DNA of 64,000 nucleotides from Lepisosteus oculatus. Taxonomy: Eukaryota; Chordata; Actinopteri; Semionotiformes; Lepisosteidae. The stretch is from NCBI RefSeq assembly GCF_040954835.1, contig NC_090716.1, positions 9,192,775-9,256,774 of the forward strand, given 5' to 3'. Positions 38,906-52,706 of the stretch are shown here, piece by piece. A program made the position numbers and the translations under genes. Within the stretch, counting starts at the first letter, position 1. The number at the start of each line of letters is the position of its first letter. The notes under the pieces were generated by a model, which saw only the letters and a list, made by a program, of their open reading frames with translations, made no database searches and had not been told where the DNA came from.

Positions 38906-41751
38906 TCAAAGTCTATATTTCTTTTTCTAATGCACATCTTAAATTACTATCGGACACCGAGGAGTCTTTCCCATTCTTTTTAAATGAGATGGCAATGTGT
39001 CAGATTTGTCTGGTCTGTCTCAGAAGACTGTGGTTGATGGAGGTCTGTGATGCACCAGCTTTTTCCTTTGATGTCAAATTTAATTTCACCTTAGCAAAAG
39101 CCCACTAACTGATATCCTTTAACTTACAAAGAAATGTCTCTTTGATACGTATAACAAAGCATCATGTCTTTATAATGTATTTATCCAACAAATGAGAGAA
39201 ACCTTTATACTGCACATAAGTATATATTTGAATATATACTGCATATATTGTTGATTCAATGTCTCTGGTTCTCTGTGTTTATACCATATAGGCTGTTGAT
39301 AGAGAATGCAGGTTTGCTTGGGGAGAAAAGCAAAGCATTGCCTATGGTACTATAAAGCTGTAAAATGACTGATATAGTTCCACGTTCTGAACAAGAAATT
39401 GAAGAATAAATTCTGGTAAGACAGAAAGTGTTCTATTACTGCTATTAATTGCTGAACTCTTATATAAAAGAAATAAGTTTCCAAATAAATAGTCCAAATA
39501 CCAGTAGTTCACTGGAACTTTCAAACAAACTCAAAAGCCAAAACAAAAAAGCCCAGATGTTTTCAGACTTTGTTGAGAAGAGTATATACATTACCTGACT
39601 GTGATGCCCTAATCTGTTTCATGCTTATACTCATAAGCTGTGTACAAATATTACCACCAGACAGAACCAGATTCCAGGCCGTACAGAGAAAAAGATTACA
39701 CCTTGTTCTTTTGCACGAAAAACATGTGAAAAGAAATGTTCTATAGGTTCTTCAAAAAAGATCATCTACAACAAATGACTACATGTGATTAAACCCAGTC
39801 TCTTCAAAAGTGACACACTGACCATGAAATCAACCTATCATATCCTTTAATTCCAGCTTAGTGAAATATTTTAAATGACTCTTTAAAAATAGTTCAAGTC
39901 TACAGTCCATAAAACAGCGAATCTAAAATGCACCAACAAACTGAAATCTGCAAAGTGCTCTAAATGCCATCTCTAAGTATGTGTAGCAGGTTAGAAGTCT
40001 CATTAAAATGAAAGATAGGGGCAAGCCCCGAAAGAGAATGAAGAACTGCAGCACATAGCTGCATAAACGTGTGATTTACCATTCACCCTACAGGCATCTC
40101 ACGTCTTCCAAGAACTGTCTGTCACATTATAAGGATTTGGAAGAATCACTCACTCTGGCTATTATCCCATTAAACAAACAGAGGGTGGGAGAATGTTTAC
40201 CCTGATCCACTCTTGGTATTCATAGGGCAATGATGTATGATCTTCAAAAAAAATAGTTTGTCATAGCTCACAATTCCTGAGAGACTTTTAGGTAGATGGA
40301 AAAAAAAAGTTATTTAGCAACCAAGTTCTCAGCAGATAGAACAATCCCCAGGCCTTAAATGAAGTATGTACTGTACATTTCCTTATGCATAATAATTGAT
40401 TGCATTTATGTAGTGTCGGTTATGGGAATCATTTCATCCTCTTGGGAGAAGTGAGATAGCCATTATGCACCAATAAACCCCGCTACACATCAGATCAGGC
40501 ACAGAAGTGAGAAATTGCTTCATCAACTGAATTAAGTAGTAATTTAAGGATGACAGATTGTGTAGGCCCCGTGTCCCAGTGTAAATGTTAGCCAGAACAC
40601 CAGGATTAACATCCCTACTCCAATAGTGATTCACAATCAAGTAATCAGATACCGCTCTTAATGCATCGTCTAAAGTACAACACCTCTTACAATAAGCTGA
40701 GGGCACTGTTTTAGTTTTAGAAATTCTGGTCCAGAGGAAAGAGTTCTGCCTCTTGGTCCTACCAATTCCCTATTCTCATTGGAGGTCTCACATTCCAGTT
40801 CTTACCAGGCCTGGTTCTGGCTTGTCTTCAGAGATCTGATTAGCTCAGGATTAAAAGGTGTCAACAGCATTGCCACGTTGGAGTTCATGTAACAAATGCC
40901 AGTACGTACAAAAATGCCCTTTTTGAAACATATGCTTTGGGGGGCATTTTTAATATAAAATAATTTTACAAAACTACATTATAACTGACAGTATTAATTT
41001 CTTAAATTTTATGGATTTTAGTTGTTAAAGTATTAAAAAATAAACAAGTCGTTAGTCCTTAGGTCTAACAAACCTAAACAAAGTTTTGAAGACTGAAACA
41101 TGTGGAGCTTAATCTAAGATCTACCTCAGCCTCATCCATTTATTTGCATTAGCCAGAAGCTGTGGCACATCTATAAAGCTGGCATTATCTGCAGTGCAAA
41201 CCGTCTGGAAGGAACAAGAGGCAGCACTCAATTTAATTTTGTTTCTGGAAATTGCTTGTGTATTATAGGGCCCAGAGCCTATTGCCGATTCACTAGGGAG
41301 CATATCCAAACCATCAGTAATCCCCCTCTTTGTGTTAGCCTGGAATTATTCTGCCAAGTATACATAGCCTTAAGGAAAAACTGATAGCAACTGAAAAAAA
41401 AAATCAAATAAATCTAAGGTTATACACCGTACATACACACAACAATCTACATGTACATTCAGTACATATATAGACGCGCGCATGTGTAGATGAATATGCT
41501 TTGATGTGTATATATGATCAAGATTCATACACCACTGGAGAAATCTACAATTCCCATTGTGGTTGCCACACAGACCAGGCATTATTAAACAATACAGTAT
41601 TGTGATTGCAAGGCACAAGTCAGAAAAAGAAATAGAAAAATAGGAAATTCAGCAGGTTAAAGACATGTAGGGTATCCTTGCTTGTGTTTAACTGGGATAT
41701 CTTGCAATAAGTTACAATTACAAGCTTTTATTTCATAAATAACAGATACAC
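38906..41751. other. Intergenic DNA, nothing recognised
   Basis: No gene or repeat family was recognised. Confidence 0.5.
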
Positions 41752-42285
41752 TGCCATATCGTCAGCAGCCATAACACCCTGCAACTCACAACTGGGAACC
41801 CACTGAAGCTAATCAGGTGAGACCTGTACTAAAAACTAAGGTTGCTGCTGGAAGTGTTGTAATTGGGACCAGCAGGGGGCACTAACCCTGCGGTCTGTGT
41901 GGGTCCTAATGCCCCAGTATAGTGACAGGGACACTATACTGTAAACAGGCGCCGTCCTTCAGATGAGATGTAAACTCGAGGTCCTGACTCTCTCTGGTCA
42001 TTAAAAATCACAGCGTGTTTCTTGAAAAGAGTAGGGGTGTTACTCCGGCATCCTGGCCAAATTTCCCATTGGCCTTTACCAATCCTAATAATTCCCATCT
42101 ATGAATTAGATTCAGTACTCTGTTCCTCCCCACTGATTGCTGGTGTGTGAGGAGCGTGCCGGCGGACAGCTGGCCGATCATCCGGCTGGGGCTGCACATT
42201 GGTGGTGGAGGGGATCCTCATTGCCTGTAAAGCGCTTTGAGTGGAGTGTCCAGAAAAACACTATATAAGTGTAAGAAATTATTAA
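41752..42285 (+). mobile_element. 5S-rRNA-derived SINE, near full-length copy
   Basis: This is the most complete copy of the family in the window. The head ('gccatatc', 'ataacaccctg', 'actgaagctaatcaggtgagacctgtac') follows the order of 5S rRNA (GCCATACCACCCTG ... GGAAGCTAAGCAGGGT ... CCTGGTTAGTAC), with the 'ttggatgggagacc' part deleted. A body of about 300 bp follows, then the tail 'cctgtaaagcgctttgagtggagtgtccag...ctatataagtgtaa' shared with the copies at 35.2 and 54.85 kb. The 5S-like head would supply an internal RNA polymerase III promoter. The shared tail is probably recognised by a partner LINE. Confidence 0.8.
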
Positions 42286-42412
42286 TTACAGTAAATACAT
42301 ATATTGTTCTATTTTATCACTTCATCCATTATCGGAAAGTGGTTTAATCTGCAGCAAGTCTGATTGTATCCTGGAATTTCAAGACAAGTACAAGTACAAG
42401 ACACAACTAAGA

Positions 42413-42640
42413 ACATAAGAAAGGTTACAAACAAGAAGAGGCCATTCAGTCTCAATAACACGCCTGCATAGATTGAACATGGGCGATACCATGGAAGAAG
42501 CCTACACAGGACACCTGTCCACTGCAGAACACTCAGTAAGAAACCTAGTCAGCAGGTCTTTGGAAAAGCACCTAGAGAAAACCTAGACACAAGGGGACAA
42601 CATGTACACCCCATACAGAAGGCCCAGAATCCTGTCCTAT
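42413..42640 (-). repeat. Antisense LINE tail and adjoining repeat fragment
   Basis: Positions 42,413-42,460 are the reverse complement of the LINE terminal motif ('gaatggcctcttcttgtttgtaac' on the minus strand). Positions 42,560-42,630 resemble a widespread fish repeat ('agagaaaacctagacac...ggacaacatgtacaccccatacag'). The join between the two is not resolved. Confidence 0.55.
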
Positions 42641-45600
42641 TTATGTCATTTAGAAGAACTGCTATACAAAATGCTGTTTTAATTAGTGGGCTTGTGGGAA
42701 ATTCAAAATGATTTGCTTGCAAAGTGTAATTTATTAATTTACTCTATCAACACATTAGTGCAATTTACAGTGGAATTCCCTCCATCCTACTAAAACAAGA
42801 GGAGGACATTGTGGACATATTAGCTTATTGATTCAAGGGTCATACCAGGTCACACATGTTTGTGATTGGACTAAACAGCACCAGCATCCTTTTGTTGCAC
42901 AGTCAACTGAAACTGAAAAGAATATCTGAAATATATGGTACACTCTTAACTATACAGGATACATAATAAAAGTGCAGAAAGTAGATCACAGGATGTTATG
43001 TTAAAATTGTATAATCCACAAGTAAGGTCTCATTTAGATCATTAATTTGGTCACTACACAACAGAAAAGATATTGCTACTTTGATATAAGTCCAAAAACA
43101 GCAACTGGATTTATTCACCAAGCCCTGTTATTTTTTCAAATTTAAAACTAAAACATCTGCCATATGAATTACAAAAATCCAGTATCCCCCAGTGTCCTAA
43201 GAGTCGTGTTAGCAGTTTGCAACCCTTTTTGTTTACTGTATAGCTAATTAATTATTATGTGAAAACCAATGAATGTACTGTGTAATAGTTTTAAGGAAGT
43301 CCTTGCAGACTTACTAGCATTTCCCAGATTTTAATACACTGAGATTATGATTTGCAAAATCATTCACTGTTATACATGTATGTTTCCTGGTGGCAACAGT
43401 TTGCAAATTCCTTTTGAATAAGTTGTTGAACAAAAGCCTTGAAGCAGGCACTAACAGGCATATTAAAATGACAAAACTCTTCACAACCCCACACCCTCTC
43501 AGGCAGGAGCTCTTCTTCTGATGAGATAAACACAGCAACACTCATTTGTATTGTGGTGAACATAATATTAGTCATTCGTCCCTGCAAACAAAAATACTCA
43601 TTTAAAAATATTACCCATTTTATGTTTTGCATTAATTACACAGCATCTGCATCTTCTACCACATTTGGAAGGAACAAGCATGCATCCTTCACCAACCAAA
43701 AAGTAAAAAAATCAAAGTAGAAAAAATTCCCAGATTATATTTTTTCTAAATGTACGATGTCCTAATTTATGGTTTCCAAGGCAGTTGAATTTTGTTAATA
43801 TCATAAATTTATTGGCTCTCATGCTGGAATTACAAACAAAATGTATTGGCCGCCCCCGACTGTGCAACATAACTCTCCTGCAGTCTTCACTGCTACCAGC
43901 TAGGAAGAATGAGCATTCATTATTTTTTTTTAAGGATCTCTGATAAACAGGCACAGTTCAGTTCATAATATTTGCTTAATGAATTAGTGGATAACTGTTT
44001 CAAATGGAGATGAATGCATTTGTGCGCGTCTGTGTTTGCAGCTAACCAAACAATGAAAATGCTAAAAAAATAAGGAGTATAAATGTGAATAATCAGCAAC
44101 ATGCGGCAGAACATGAGAAAAGTCAATAATGAAAAGAACAGTGTTGTCACTATTTAGCTAAGAAATGTACTGATGCATATTGTAACTGTTCACTGGTGCA
44201 ATTATTAAAGTCCAAGTGATCTGCACAAACTGATACAAACAGAGAGAAGGGAAAAGCACACAGCAAGCAGAGTTGGTCTTCTTTTTTTTCCGACAAACTT
44301 ACTCATGTATAGCTAAGAAAAGGAAGATTCAAAGTTAAATATTTTTCTATCCAGAATGCCATATTTTCTTCCATAATCCACCCCTTTGAGAAAGAACTGT
44401 GTCAAAGACGGAATTTAATCCTGAAAGCAAGGGAAAACAGAACCACTCGGAGTGAAACTGCAGGCCAGAGCACAGGCTGGTCCGCAGTCTGATGACAGGA
44501 GGTATTGGCTGTATTTACTAAGCAGACCACGAAAGCCAAGTGCAGTAACAGAGGCCCAGTAATATACTGGCCACGACTAGACTGAGGGAGCTTCATGTGC
44601 ATGATCCTTGTGCCTATGTAATGTTGCCCTTATTTTCCCCAATGTCTTCTTGTAATGAGCTTATAAAAAGCAAACGCTCCCCCAGTTCCTAGCCCCATAC
44701 AACATTTTTTCTTGCAAATTGCTGAGCTGATCTCGAAAAGGAAAATCCAAATAATTTACAGACCTGGAATGAACCGAGACCCAGTGATTGAGAACCGAAC
44801 CAGAAACAATCACTTTCGCTTCACATCTGTACTGTCTGCAAGTACACACAGCATCACCATACACTTGCACAAGGTTTTAATGTCAAAGACAAAGCAAGAG
44901 AGAGACAATGAGAAAAGAAACCTAGGCTACAGTGAAGTGCTAAGATCTGGAAATGCTGGATCTTGTCCCTAGGTGTGCTTATACAAAATGTTTCAATGAA
45001 CATTAAGATTAGGGTGCATACTGGAAGCTCATCTTAGACCCAGTCATTGTTAAAAAACACTGAAGTTGCTATAAAAATGTCTAAATACTCAGTCTTTTCC
45101 CAATACAAATTAAACACATGCTGTTCACAGCGATCCACTTCAGGCAAACACCACGGAAATCATGCTGCAGAACAGTGAGCAATCATCAGTAAAATACAAT
45201 TATTCACAACTTGATCTAGCTATGATGTTTCCGCCATGGACAAGCTCAAATAAAACTGTGCAGTAGCACAAATGTAAGAAATGTATACTTCAGCTTTGGA
45301 TTGATGATACCAATTGTCTAGCAAGCATTTGTGAAATATTTCAGAACCGGAGGTGACTTTTGCGTGTCCAGAAAATCAGATTCCTTGGGCTCAGTCTCTG
45401 GGCAGATATGGCTGATGCTGTTGTACCCTCCTGTGACCTTGGGTAAAAAGGCAATAAAAACCTGAAAAAAAAATTAAATAAGGAATGTCATCTTTCATAC
45501 AAAGTTCATTTTCTTCTCTGCTGCCGCCAGTCTTGCGTGCAAAACGTGAAAGGTTAATTTGAATATTATTGCAATTATTAGTCAATATCCATTTCTATTT

Positions 45601-48600
45601 GTTTCAAGAGAAAATAGTTGGATATAAATCACAAAACCTTTCATTAGTTTAATCCCCACAAACATCAGAAGGTTTATCATAAATTATATTAAAACAGCTA
45701 TGAATTTCTGTCCCATTACAGTGCCTAAATAAATGAAAGGATTGCAAACATACATATACTGCCACTATAATTCATAGTCATACAAATCAATATTAATTAA
45801 ATTCACAAAAATATATTTTATACAAGTGGCATAGGAGTTGTATTTTTTTTTAAATCCTACTAAGTGTGCTGCTCAATAATAAATTACAATGAAAACTATG
45901 TGCAGAGCATCCAGTATTTTAACTGGCACAAATACTTAGTGGAGCCACTCAGATATTTTTCAGAATCCTTTTGTGACAATTTCACATTTTCCACTGCTGG
46001 TTTTTCTTACTTTCATCCTAATATTAAGGTCCCCTCTGCACTAAATCCTTGGGGATTATTTAGATTTCATTCACAAAATACTAAAATACTTACAGTACTA
46101 CTGTAAGGTCATCCCAAATCCCCTACAGATTATAACAAAAAAAGAATGAAATTCTGTTACATAAACTGACTTTTTCTGAGGTCCGAGGTCGATCAAAAAA
46201 TACGATATCTGAAAGATAATAGGTGGGAATGCACAATGTAAGGACCGTGCTTAATAGCTACTGACCTAAGACTGAATTAAAGGTCCATTCGGAAACTCAG
46301 AAGCACTCAGTGCTTCCCTATCATTTCATTCTTGATCATCTGCGCCCTCTTGTGGAAGAAGGCGCATTGACACTAGTAAACGAGCCATGAAAAAGGTCAG
46401 AAAACTACTTCTGCAACTAACACCAATATTGAAGTTATTTTTAACTAATAACCTACTTTTCTTTGATTGAAAAGCTTATCAGATTAAGAACTCAGGTGGG
46501 CCTACAATATAAGAGAGAGGTATCCCAAAACATGTGATGCAAAATAATGCGTCATACTTAAAAGAGTGTCAGTGCAGAGCGCAGTGAAAGGCACTACTGT
46601 AATACATTCACTCAAGCTGTGCATGGTATGTAATAGCATTAGCAATACAGGTTCCCATTGAACAAAACTGTTAATTACTGTTTAATTACGATTACTGTAA
46701 ATCAGCAAATTATCTTCATGCAAAGGATAATTTTTCACCTTTTAATGAAAGAGTGACAAACCTTTTAAGAGTGCCCACCATAATCCCAAGACCCATTCTC
46801 AGAGCAGATCGTGACAACCAGATATCAAGAGATTTTAAAAAAGGACGCACTGAAAGGCCTTTTGCACGCTACATATCACAAAATACTTCTTACATTTATA
46901 TAACTTTTATCTCATACATTTTGTTCTTAGATGCATTTTTGGTCATACATTATGCATATATCTCCCGTCACCTCTTCTGGGATTTTTCTCCAATTTAATC
47001 AGAATTAAAGTGTTCTTTCTGGTACATGTTTAGAACATGACCCATTTCTCTAAATCCTCCAGTGACACCGAGTTTATTCAAATTCACAAAGACTCTAACA
47101 TTATGTTTATTATGCTATGTAACCTAATGGAACAAACGTTTATGAGTTGAATGCTTAATTAGCACTTTACATGAAGTGGTTCCTTTAGCTCTCATGGAAA
47201 GGTTTAGACCTATATATTCCAGATAACCTATCTACAGTACATATGCAAACACACATATGCAATAGAAACAATTAAAAAATAACTATGTGTATTCCAGATT
47301 TATTGATACCCTCAATAAAATAGGGACCAAAAACATATAACAGAATAGATGATGTGGCATGCTGAAAAATAAAATCTAAAAATGGAATAATGTAACCTGT
47401 TATAACACAGAACCACTACAAAAGGCTTAGTTTTCATCACCAACATACTGTCAGAGAACTTTTGTTTTTGGCCTAGTCTGAGTAGAGTAAGTGGATACTT
47501 AAAAACATGACTTCTGACGTTGTCTAACGAAAATACAATATATGAGCTCTTGTGTAGGTCTTTGCTAACTACGACCACCAATGGGAGTGACCTTATCTGA
47601 AGAGGGAGAAGGGACGTCAGCATGTTGTAATAAACTCTTCCCATTCTCCTTTCTGAACTCGGCAAAGTTAAGAAATTGAAATGTGGCTACAGGCGCTCTC
47701 TAATGAACGCTGTTGACAACAATGCTGATGGCACCCCTGGGAACTGTATTTTTTTTCTGTTGCAAATCAATCAGAATGCTTCCAGCAGGACACCAGAGTC
47801 AATGAACCACGAACAATCATGTATGTGTGAGTATAAAAAAGAATCTCATATTATTGTTCAGAAAGACAATCGGCTGAAGTGGAATTCCTCAAACAAGGTA
47901 CTCTGCAGATTTCTAGTTCTCCACCCATGAACCTAGGTACACCACCCAGCAACCTAAATTAGATGTTGCGGGTAAAGACCATGACATGTTAAAACTGCTA
48001 CAGACTGTGCCATATTGCTTTTGAAGAACAACCAAGCACTCAGTTTAAAACAAACCACCAAATAAAATTCAGCTTTCAGTAACACGGAAACCGTGCACTT
48101 CTTATTTTCCCAATCTTTTTCATTTACCAGACTTTTAAGTGTACGGAGGAGGGCCTACATGAGGAAAATAAACTGCCACGAGGGTAGATCTACATGATGA
48201 GAATGCCCTTTCATTGTCAATCTCATGCAGATAAGCTTTAAAGTGCAGTGCGGGAAAATTAAAATAATAAATGAAACAAGGAGATACCCATCAGTAGCAG
48301 ATTACTCACTTTTTCTCTCTTTGCTGGGTCTTTGTTATCAGCTCTTTTGATTTGCTTCCCATTTGTTGCCCCAGGGAAAGATCTTTTAAGTCAATATTTG
48401 TGGGCTGCACAGGCAGATGGCCTCTTTGTTTCTGTGAGCCCCATGCAAAAGCCGTTATCCAAACTCAATGGTGGAGGGGGTCTGTGCTTTGTCACAGTGT
48501 GGGTGTCACAAGCAGTCCGATTGGCTCCCTGAACACGTACTGGTGTGAAGTGATAAGGCATCGTAAGGACTGGAGGATGAAAAAAGTACAGGCCATGTGT

Positions 48601-50989
48601 GAATCCGAGGCAGATGGGACAGCCATCTGTCTGTCCACTTTATTCATTTGTGACATGATTCAACCAGCACCACTATCGTGGCCAATATTTTAATAAGCAG
48701 GCTGATTTCTTTACCAGTTTCAATTTGAAAACAGTGTAAACGTTTTCACAGCTAAAAAAACAATCCTTCCTCATAGAAAGTCCTCACACAGGTGTGTGCA
48801 TACGTTATATAGATATTTAAAAGATTTGGTCAACTGGAGACAGGCACTCTGGGCAAAGACTCACGGAGAGACAAATATCATAAAAAAGCTGGTGGAAAAA
48901 TACATTTTTGTTTTGAAGGTAAAACATTTTATAGTGGAAATTTTTCAGTTGCTACTTGAATTTATTATTTCTTTAGCGGAAAACAAACACTTTTGCCCTT
49001 AACTATTCTAAAGCTCTTTATAACTATATCTTTACAAATGTTTATAAAATAGTAACATTATTTTGCTTACCCAGATAACCAAAGTTATGATTATTTGTTT
49101 GTTGCCCCTTAGAGCTACAAAAGGATGTATCAAAATAAAGGCACATGCTTTGAAAAACAACATAGAGCCACAGAACATCCCATACTCTGACTTCTCCAAC
49201 TTTCCTTTTGTGTAGTAATATGTCTTCCAGATCCATTTTCCCAAAACATCTGGTCAGGAAGAGTTCAATGCACTTACAAAGACAAAAAACTGTCCCACCC
49301 ACTCCTTCTAAATTTGTTTCTTTCCTCTGGCTTTTTCATGTGACCCCTGTCAACACAATTACACACTATCCTTTTAAATGGCTGCCTGATCAAAAGAAGC
49401 AGTATGCACTATAAGGTCTCCATAATATTTGTAGCAGGGCAGGGAAGCACTTCCTAATCTGTTAAAAGACCAGGCTGTGGTACATAAACACTGCTATATT
49501 AATAGAAAACTATTCCCATGGTGTAACTAGAGATTTCACATTTTGTACTACATATCAGTAAACATTTAGAAAAGCAAGGAGAGGAGAGTTAAAGGCTCTG
49601 GATTCAGAACCAGAAAGTCTGTACTTTTGTCAAACTCTGTATTCAAAAACAGAACTGCATAAATTCAACGCAAATGGTACTAATTTGGTAGGGAAGATGA
49701 CGCACGTATTGAACATAATCTCCAAACTGCATTCAACAACTAGGACAATAATTAAAGTGAACACATTGCTATATAATTAGAGGAAAACACGTAGCTGTCT
49801 ACACAACTGCACTTAAACTACTGATCTCACCTCGCAAAGAAATGCTCTTAGAATAGCAAGTATTGAGGGAAATGTTTTCACTCAAAGACAATAATTACAG
49901 TATCACTTCAGCTGCCAGTAAACTACCTCTGAAACAGTACAGCAGTCAAGTGTTAAAATGCACATACCTGTAGTAACTAGTTTGTAGCGTGTTGTCAGCA
50001 TTATTTGGAATTTAGAAACTACACAAGCTTGCACGGCATACTGTACACAGGAGAAAATAAATGAGAATGAGGATTCTAAGAACTAAAGTCCAATGAGGCT
50101 ATATTGACATTCACATATAAAACTATACTTGATCATAGTGCATAGTTTTACCCTGCTTTAAACTCTCAATTTAAAGATCATATTTTTATAACAAATCTCC
50201 AATAATAAAAGAACAGTCAAAATACCAGTAAAAATAGATACTGTTGGCTGAGCTTCAGCATTCACAACAAAGATGTGAACTACTTATAGGAATTCCATCT
50301 CTGAATACACAACCTGAATCTCAAGAAGCCAACACAAGGGACAAGGGACCTTATACATCCACGTTCATATCCACATGAACTTAAATAAATATATGCAGAT
50401 TCATTTTTAAATAGTTAAGAGTTTCCACTTATTTTACTTTTGGTAACCTCTGAAACTGATCTGAGGTTATACAGACAAAAGCAGAGAAGCCTGCTATCTT
50501 TGTGTGTGCCTCTTACAGTATAATGTTACATGACTTTGTGCTTCTAAGAAAACAACATCCCATTTCCTGGTATGTTACATGTCAGGGCAGAGCAAAGGCT
50601 AATGTTCATTAGAATGGCAGCAATATGAAGACACTGAAAAGATCTCCTTTTAACTGCATGTTTCTGAATAAGCCTTATGCAGTAGGATCAAATGGAAATG
50701 CAAAGAACGCAGAAGCACCCATGGATGAAGACGTAACATGAGCCCCACCCCATGTCAAAACTGCTTTTAGTCAGGTGGGTGTCTGCTAGCGATCAAGTTT
50801 ATCAGTACTGATGCTAAGAGCTGAGAGTTGAACTTGTGAAACAGAAAGAGCTGAAAGCGAAAAAACTGAGGACCAGGGCCCTTAATTATATGACAAAAAC
50901 ACACACTTGTCACATTTACATTTTTTACTGGCTTCACATACTACGATTCCTCCAAAAGCAATGCTAGCTCTTACTGCTTTACATGGGAA
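42641..50989. other. Intergenic DNA with a possible conserved non-coding element
   Basis: No gene was recognised. The block 48,340-48,690 is less AT-rich and is open in more than one frame at once, which is more typical of conserved non-coding DNA than of an exon. No repeat family was identified. Confidence 0.5.
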
Positions 50990-51265
50990 CATACACAGAC
51001 CAGAGGAAGTCTTTCAGCTCATCAAGACCACTCATCAGTTGATCCAAGGATCTTATTCCAGCCCCTTGTTAAAAGATGCCAGGGTATCAGCACTTACAGC
51101 TTGGCTGAGTAGCTTGGTCCACCTCCCACCACTCTTTGCAGAAAGAAGTACCTCCTGTTCTCAGTTTTTAATGCACTTCTCCAGTTTCTACTTATGTGCG
51201 GTTTCATCTAGGCCAGGAGCCCTCAAACCCACACCTGGGGGGACACACACCTGCTGGTCTTCATT
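50990..51265 (-). mobile_element. LINE C-terminal relic, antisense
   Basis: Read on the minus strand, about 51,175-51,030, the sequence gives RRYFFLQRVVG and, after a frameshift, SADTLASFNKGLE. These are the same C-terminal signature as the relics at 29.6 and 37.7 kb. The adjoining 51,205-51,265 ('ggccaggagccctcaaacc...cctgctggtcttcattgcac') resembles another common fish repeat of unknown class. Confidence 0.7.
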
Positions 51266-52200
51266 GCACTGTAGGTGAAAAAATCTTCAACATTACAGGC
51301 TGCTTGGCTCAAACTTTGTGCAACTTTGTGTGCTTAAGAGGTTCGGGGATCTTAAACTTAGTTTATGAAACTTATGTTTCTCATTAAGCGGTAACAGGCA
51401 ATCTGCAATACGTTGGGAACTGAACACGAGTCAAGAGTTCAAATCAAATCTATTAATAGGTCTATTAAGGCAAGTTATTTAATTAAGTGCTTAGGAAGAG
51501 CACAAAACAGCAGGTGTGTTGGTCCCAAGGTAAAAAAGACTGGGAACAGAGTAAGCTGCATTACACGACAAAAGCTCCGCAAACAGACCACTTGGGCTTT
51601 GACATTTGTTACAGGGATTTATGTACTTTTAAATCCATACCTATTCTATAAATGCTCTTAATAGGCATCAGAGCCACGTTTACAAACCACCTAAACACCA
51701 GAATGACAGAAGTACCACTCTCTTCGCTGTAGTCATTAGTATGACTCTATTTACTTCACGTATGGATACAAAGTAAACGATTTTATTCACTTTTTTATAT
51801 GACCCTGAATCTAAACACCCCAGAACGTGTAACGGTGAAACGCAACCTAAAGTATCAGAATACTGGTCTGTGTAAAAGAATGAAGTTCTTCTTCCAACTT
51901 GAGTGACTGGGCTCCAAAGCAAGAGTCAATCAACCGCAGTTTCTTTGTTTCAGGAAGACAGGGACAGTCTGTAGATAAATGCCGACCAGGAAGGAGCGAG
52001 GATCCCATTTGCTTAGTGTGAGGCTGCTCCGAAACAATCCCGAGTTTCTGTTCTCGAAAGGAGATGCGTCATAAAACTGGGATTGGTAAATGGGACACGA
52101 AACACTCGGGGGGGAAACGTCAATCAGGGGTACGGAGATGTGGTGCCCCAGGCTGTCACACCTTAAAAACAAATTACTCATACCAAAAAACAAAAATCCA
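51266..52200. other. Upstream flank of EIF4G2
   Basis: No gene was recognised. CpG frequency rises from about 51,900 towards the promoter. An inverted CCAAT (ATTGG) occurs near 52,083. Confidence 0.5.
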
Positions 52201-52560
52201 TCTCCCAACCGGTCCTCACAACGCGGCTTTACGTAATCCATTTACCGCATAAGCATGAGTAAATTCAGGGCTTTTTTCCCCGTAAGGCTTTTTTTTTTAA
52301 ATCACCAACTCCTGCACTGCGGCTGTGCTACGCGTCGACCAAACTTCCAGAAAGGGATCGGCTTTACTCGGCTCCTCTCTGCTTTTTGATTCGTTGTTTA
52401 TCTCCAAAGGTAACGCCTCAAAAACGTTCCTTTCCTCTGATACGGCAGGAGGAGCAAAGGAACGTCTTACGTCTACAGCTGACAAGTTAGTCTGCTCCAG
52501 CTAATAAAATTTGAGTTGTCGACTGACGTAGGCCACCAGCAAGTAGATTCTTCTCTTCGG
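52200..52560 (+). promoter_or_regulatory. EIF4G2: CpG-rich promoter of EIF4G2
   Basis: CpG dinucleotides cluster here far more densely than elsewhere in the upstream DNA (for example around 52,220, 52,330, 52,440 and 52,520). There is no clear TATA box at a suitable distance. A CRE-like TGACGTA occurs at about 52,523. This fits a broad housekeeping promoter. The exact transcription start cannot be placed from sequence alone; I infer about 52,560. Confidence 0.65.
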
Positions 52561-52706
52561 TAAAGGTGCCGGGCGCTTTGGCTTTGTTTCTGAGTTTCTG
52601 TTGAAAATCTTCTTAGATTTTCCCCCCCGTTTATTTTTTATTTTTATTTTTTTTTTCTTATTTGGAGTCAACAAAATCGTGAAAAACTGAAGTTGTCTCG
52701 GTAAAG
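52560..52706 (+). other. EIF4G2: EIF4G2 non-coding first exon
   Basis: The sequence 'ctttggctttgtttctgagt...ttgaaaatcttcttagattttcccccc', the T-rich stretch, and 'cttatttggagtcaac...aaaatcgtgaaaaactgaag' match my recollection of the human EIF4G2 5' UTR closely. The stretch contains no ATG. Two donors are possible: AAG|GTAAGA after 52,706 (stronger) and TCG|GTAAAG after 52,700. The first would place an in-frame TAA (52,701-52,703) ahead of the GUG start; the second would not. The 5' boundary is approximate. Confidence 0.7.

Noticed and set aside
48332-48693. Two long overlapping plus-strand frames
   Set aside because: Two different frames open over the same bases, with no splice sites or known protein, argue against a gene.
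50907-51278. 123-codon plus-strand frame
   Set aside because: It lies over an antisense LINE relic whose true reading is on the minus strand, and it has no independent coding evidence.
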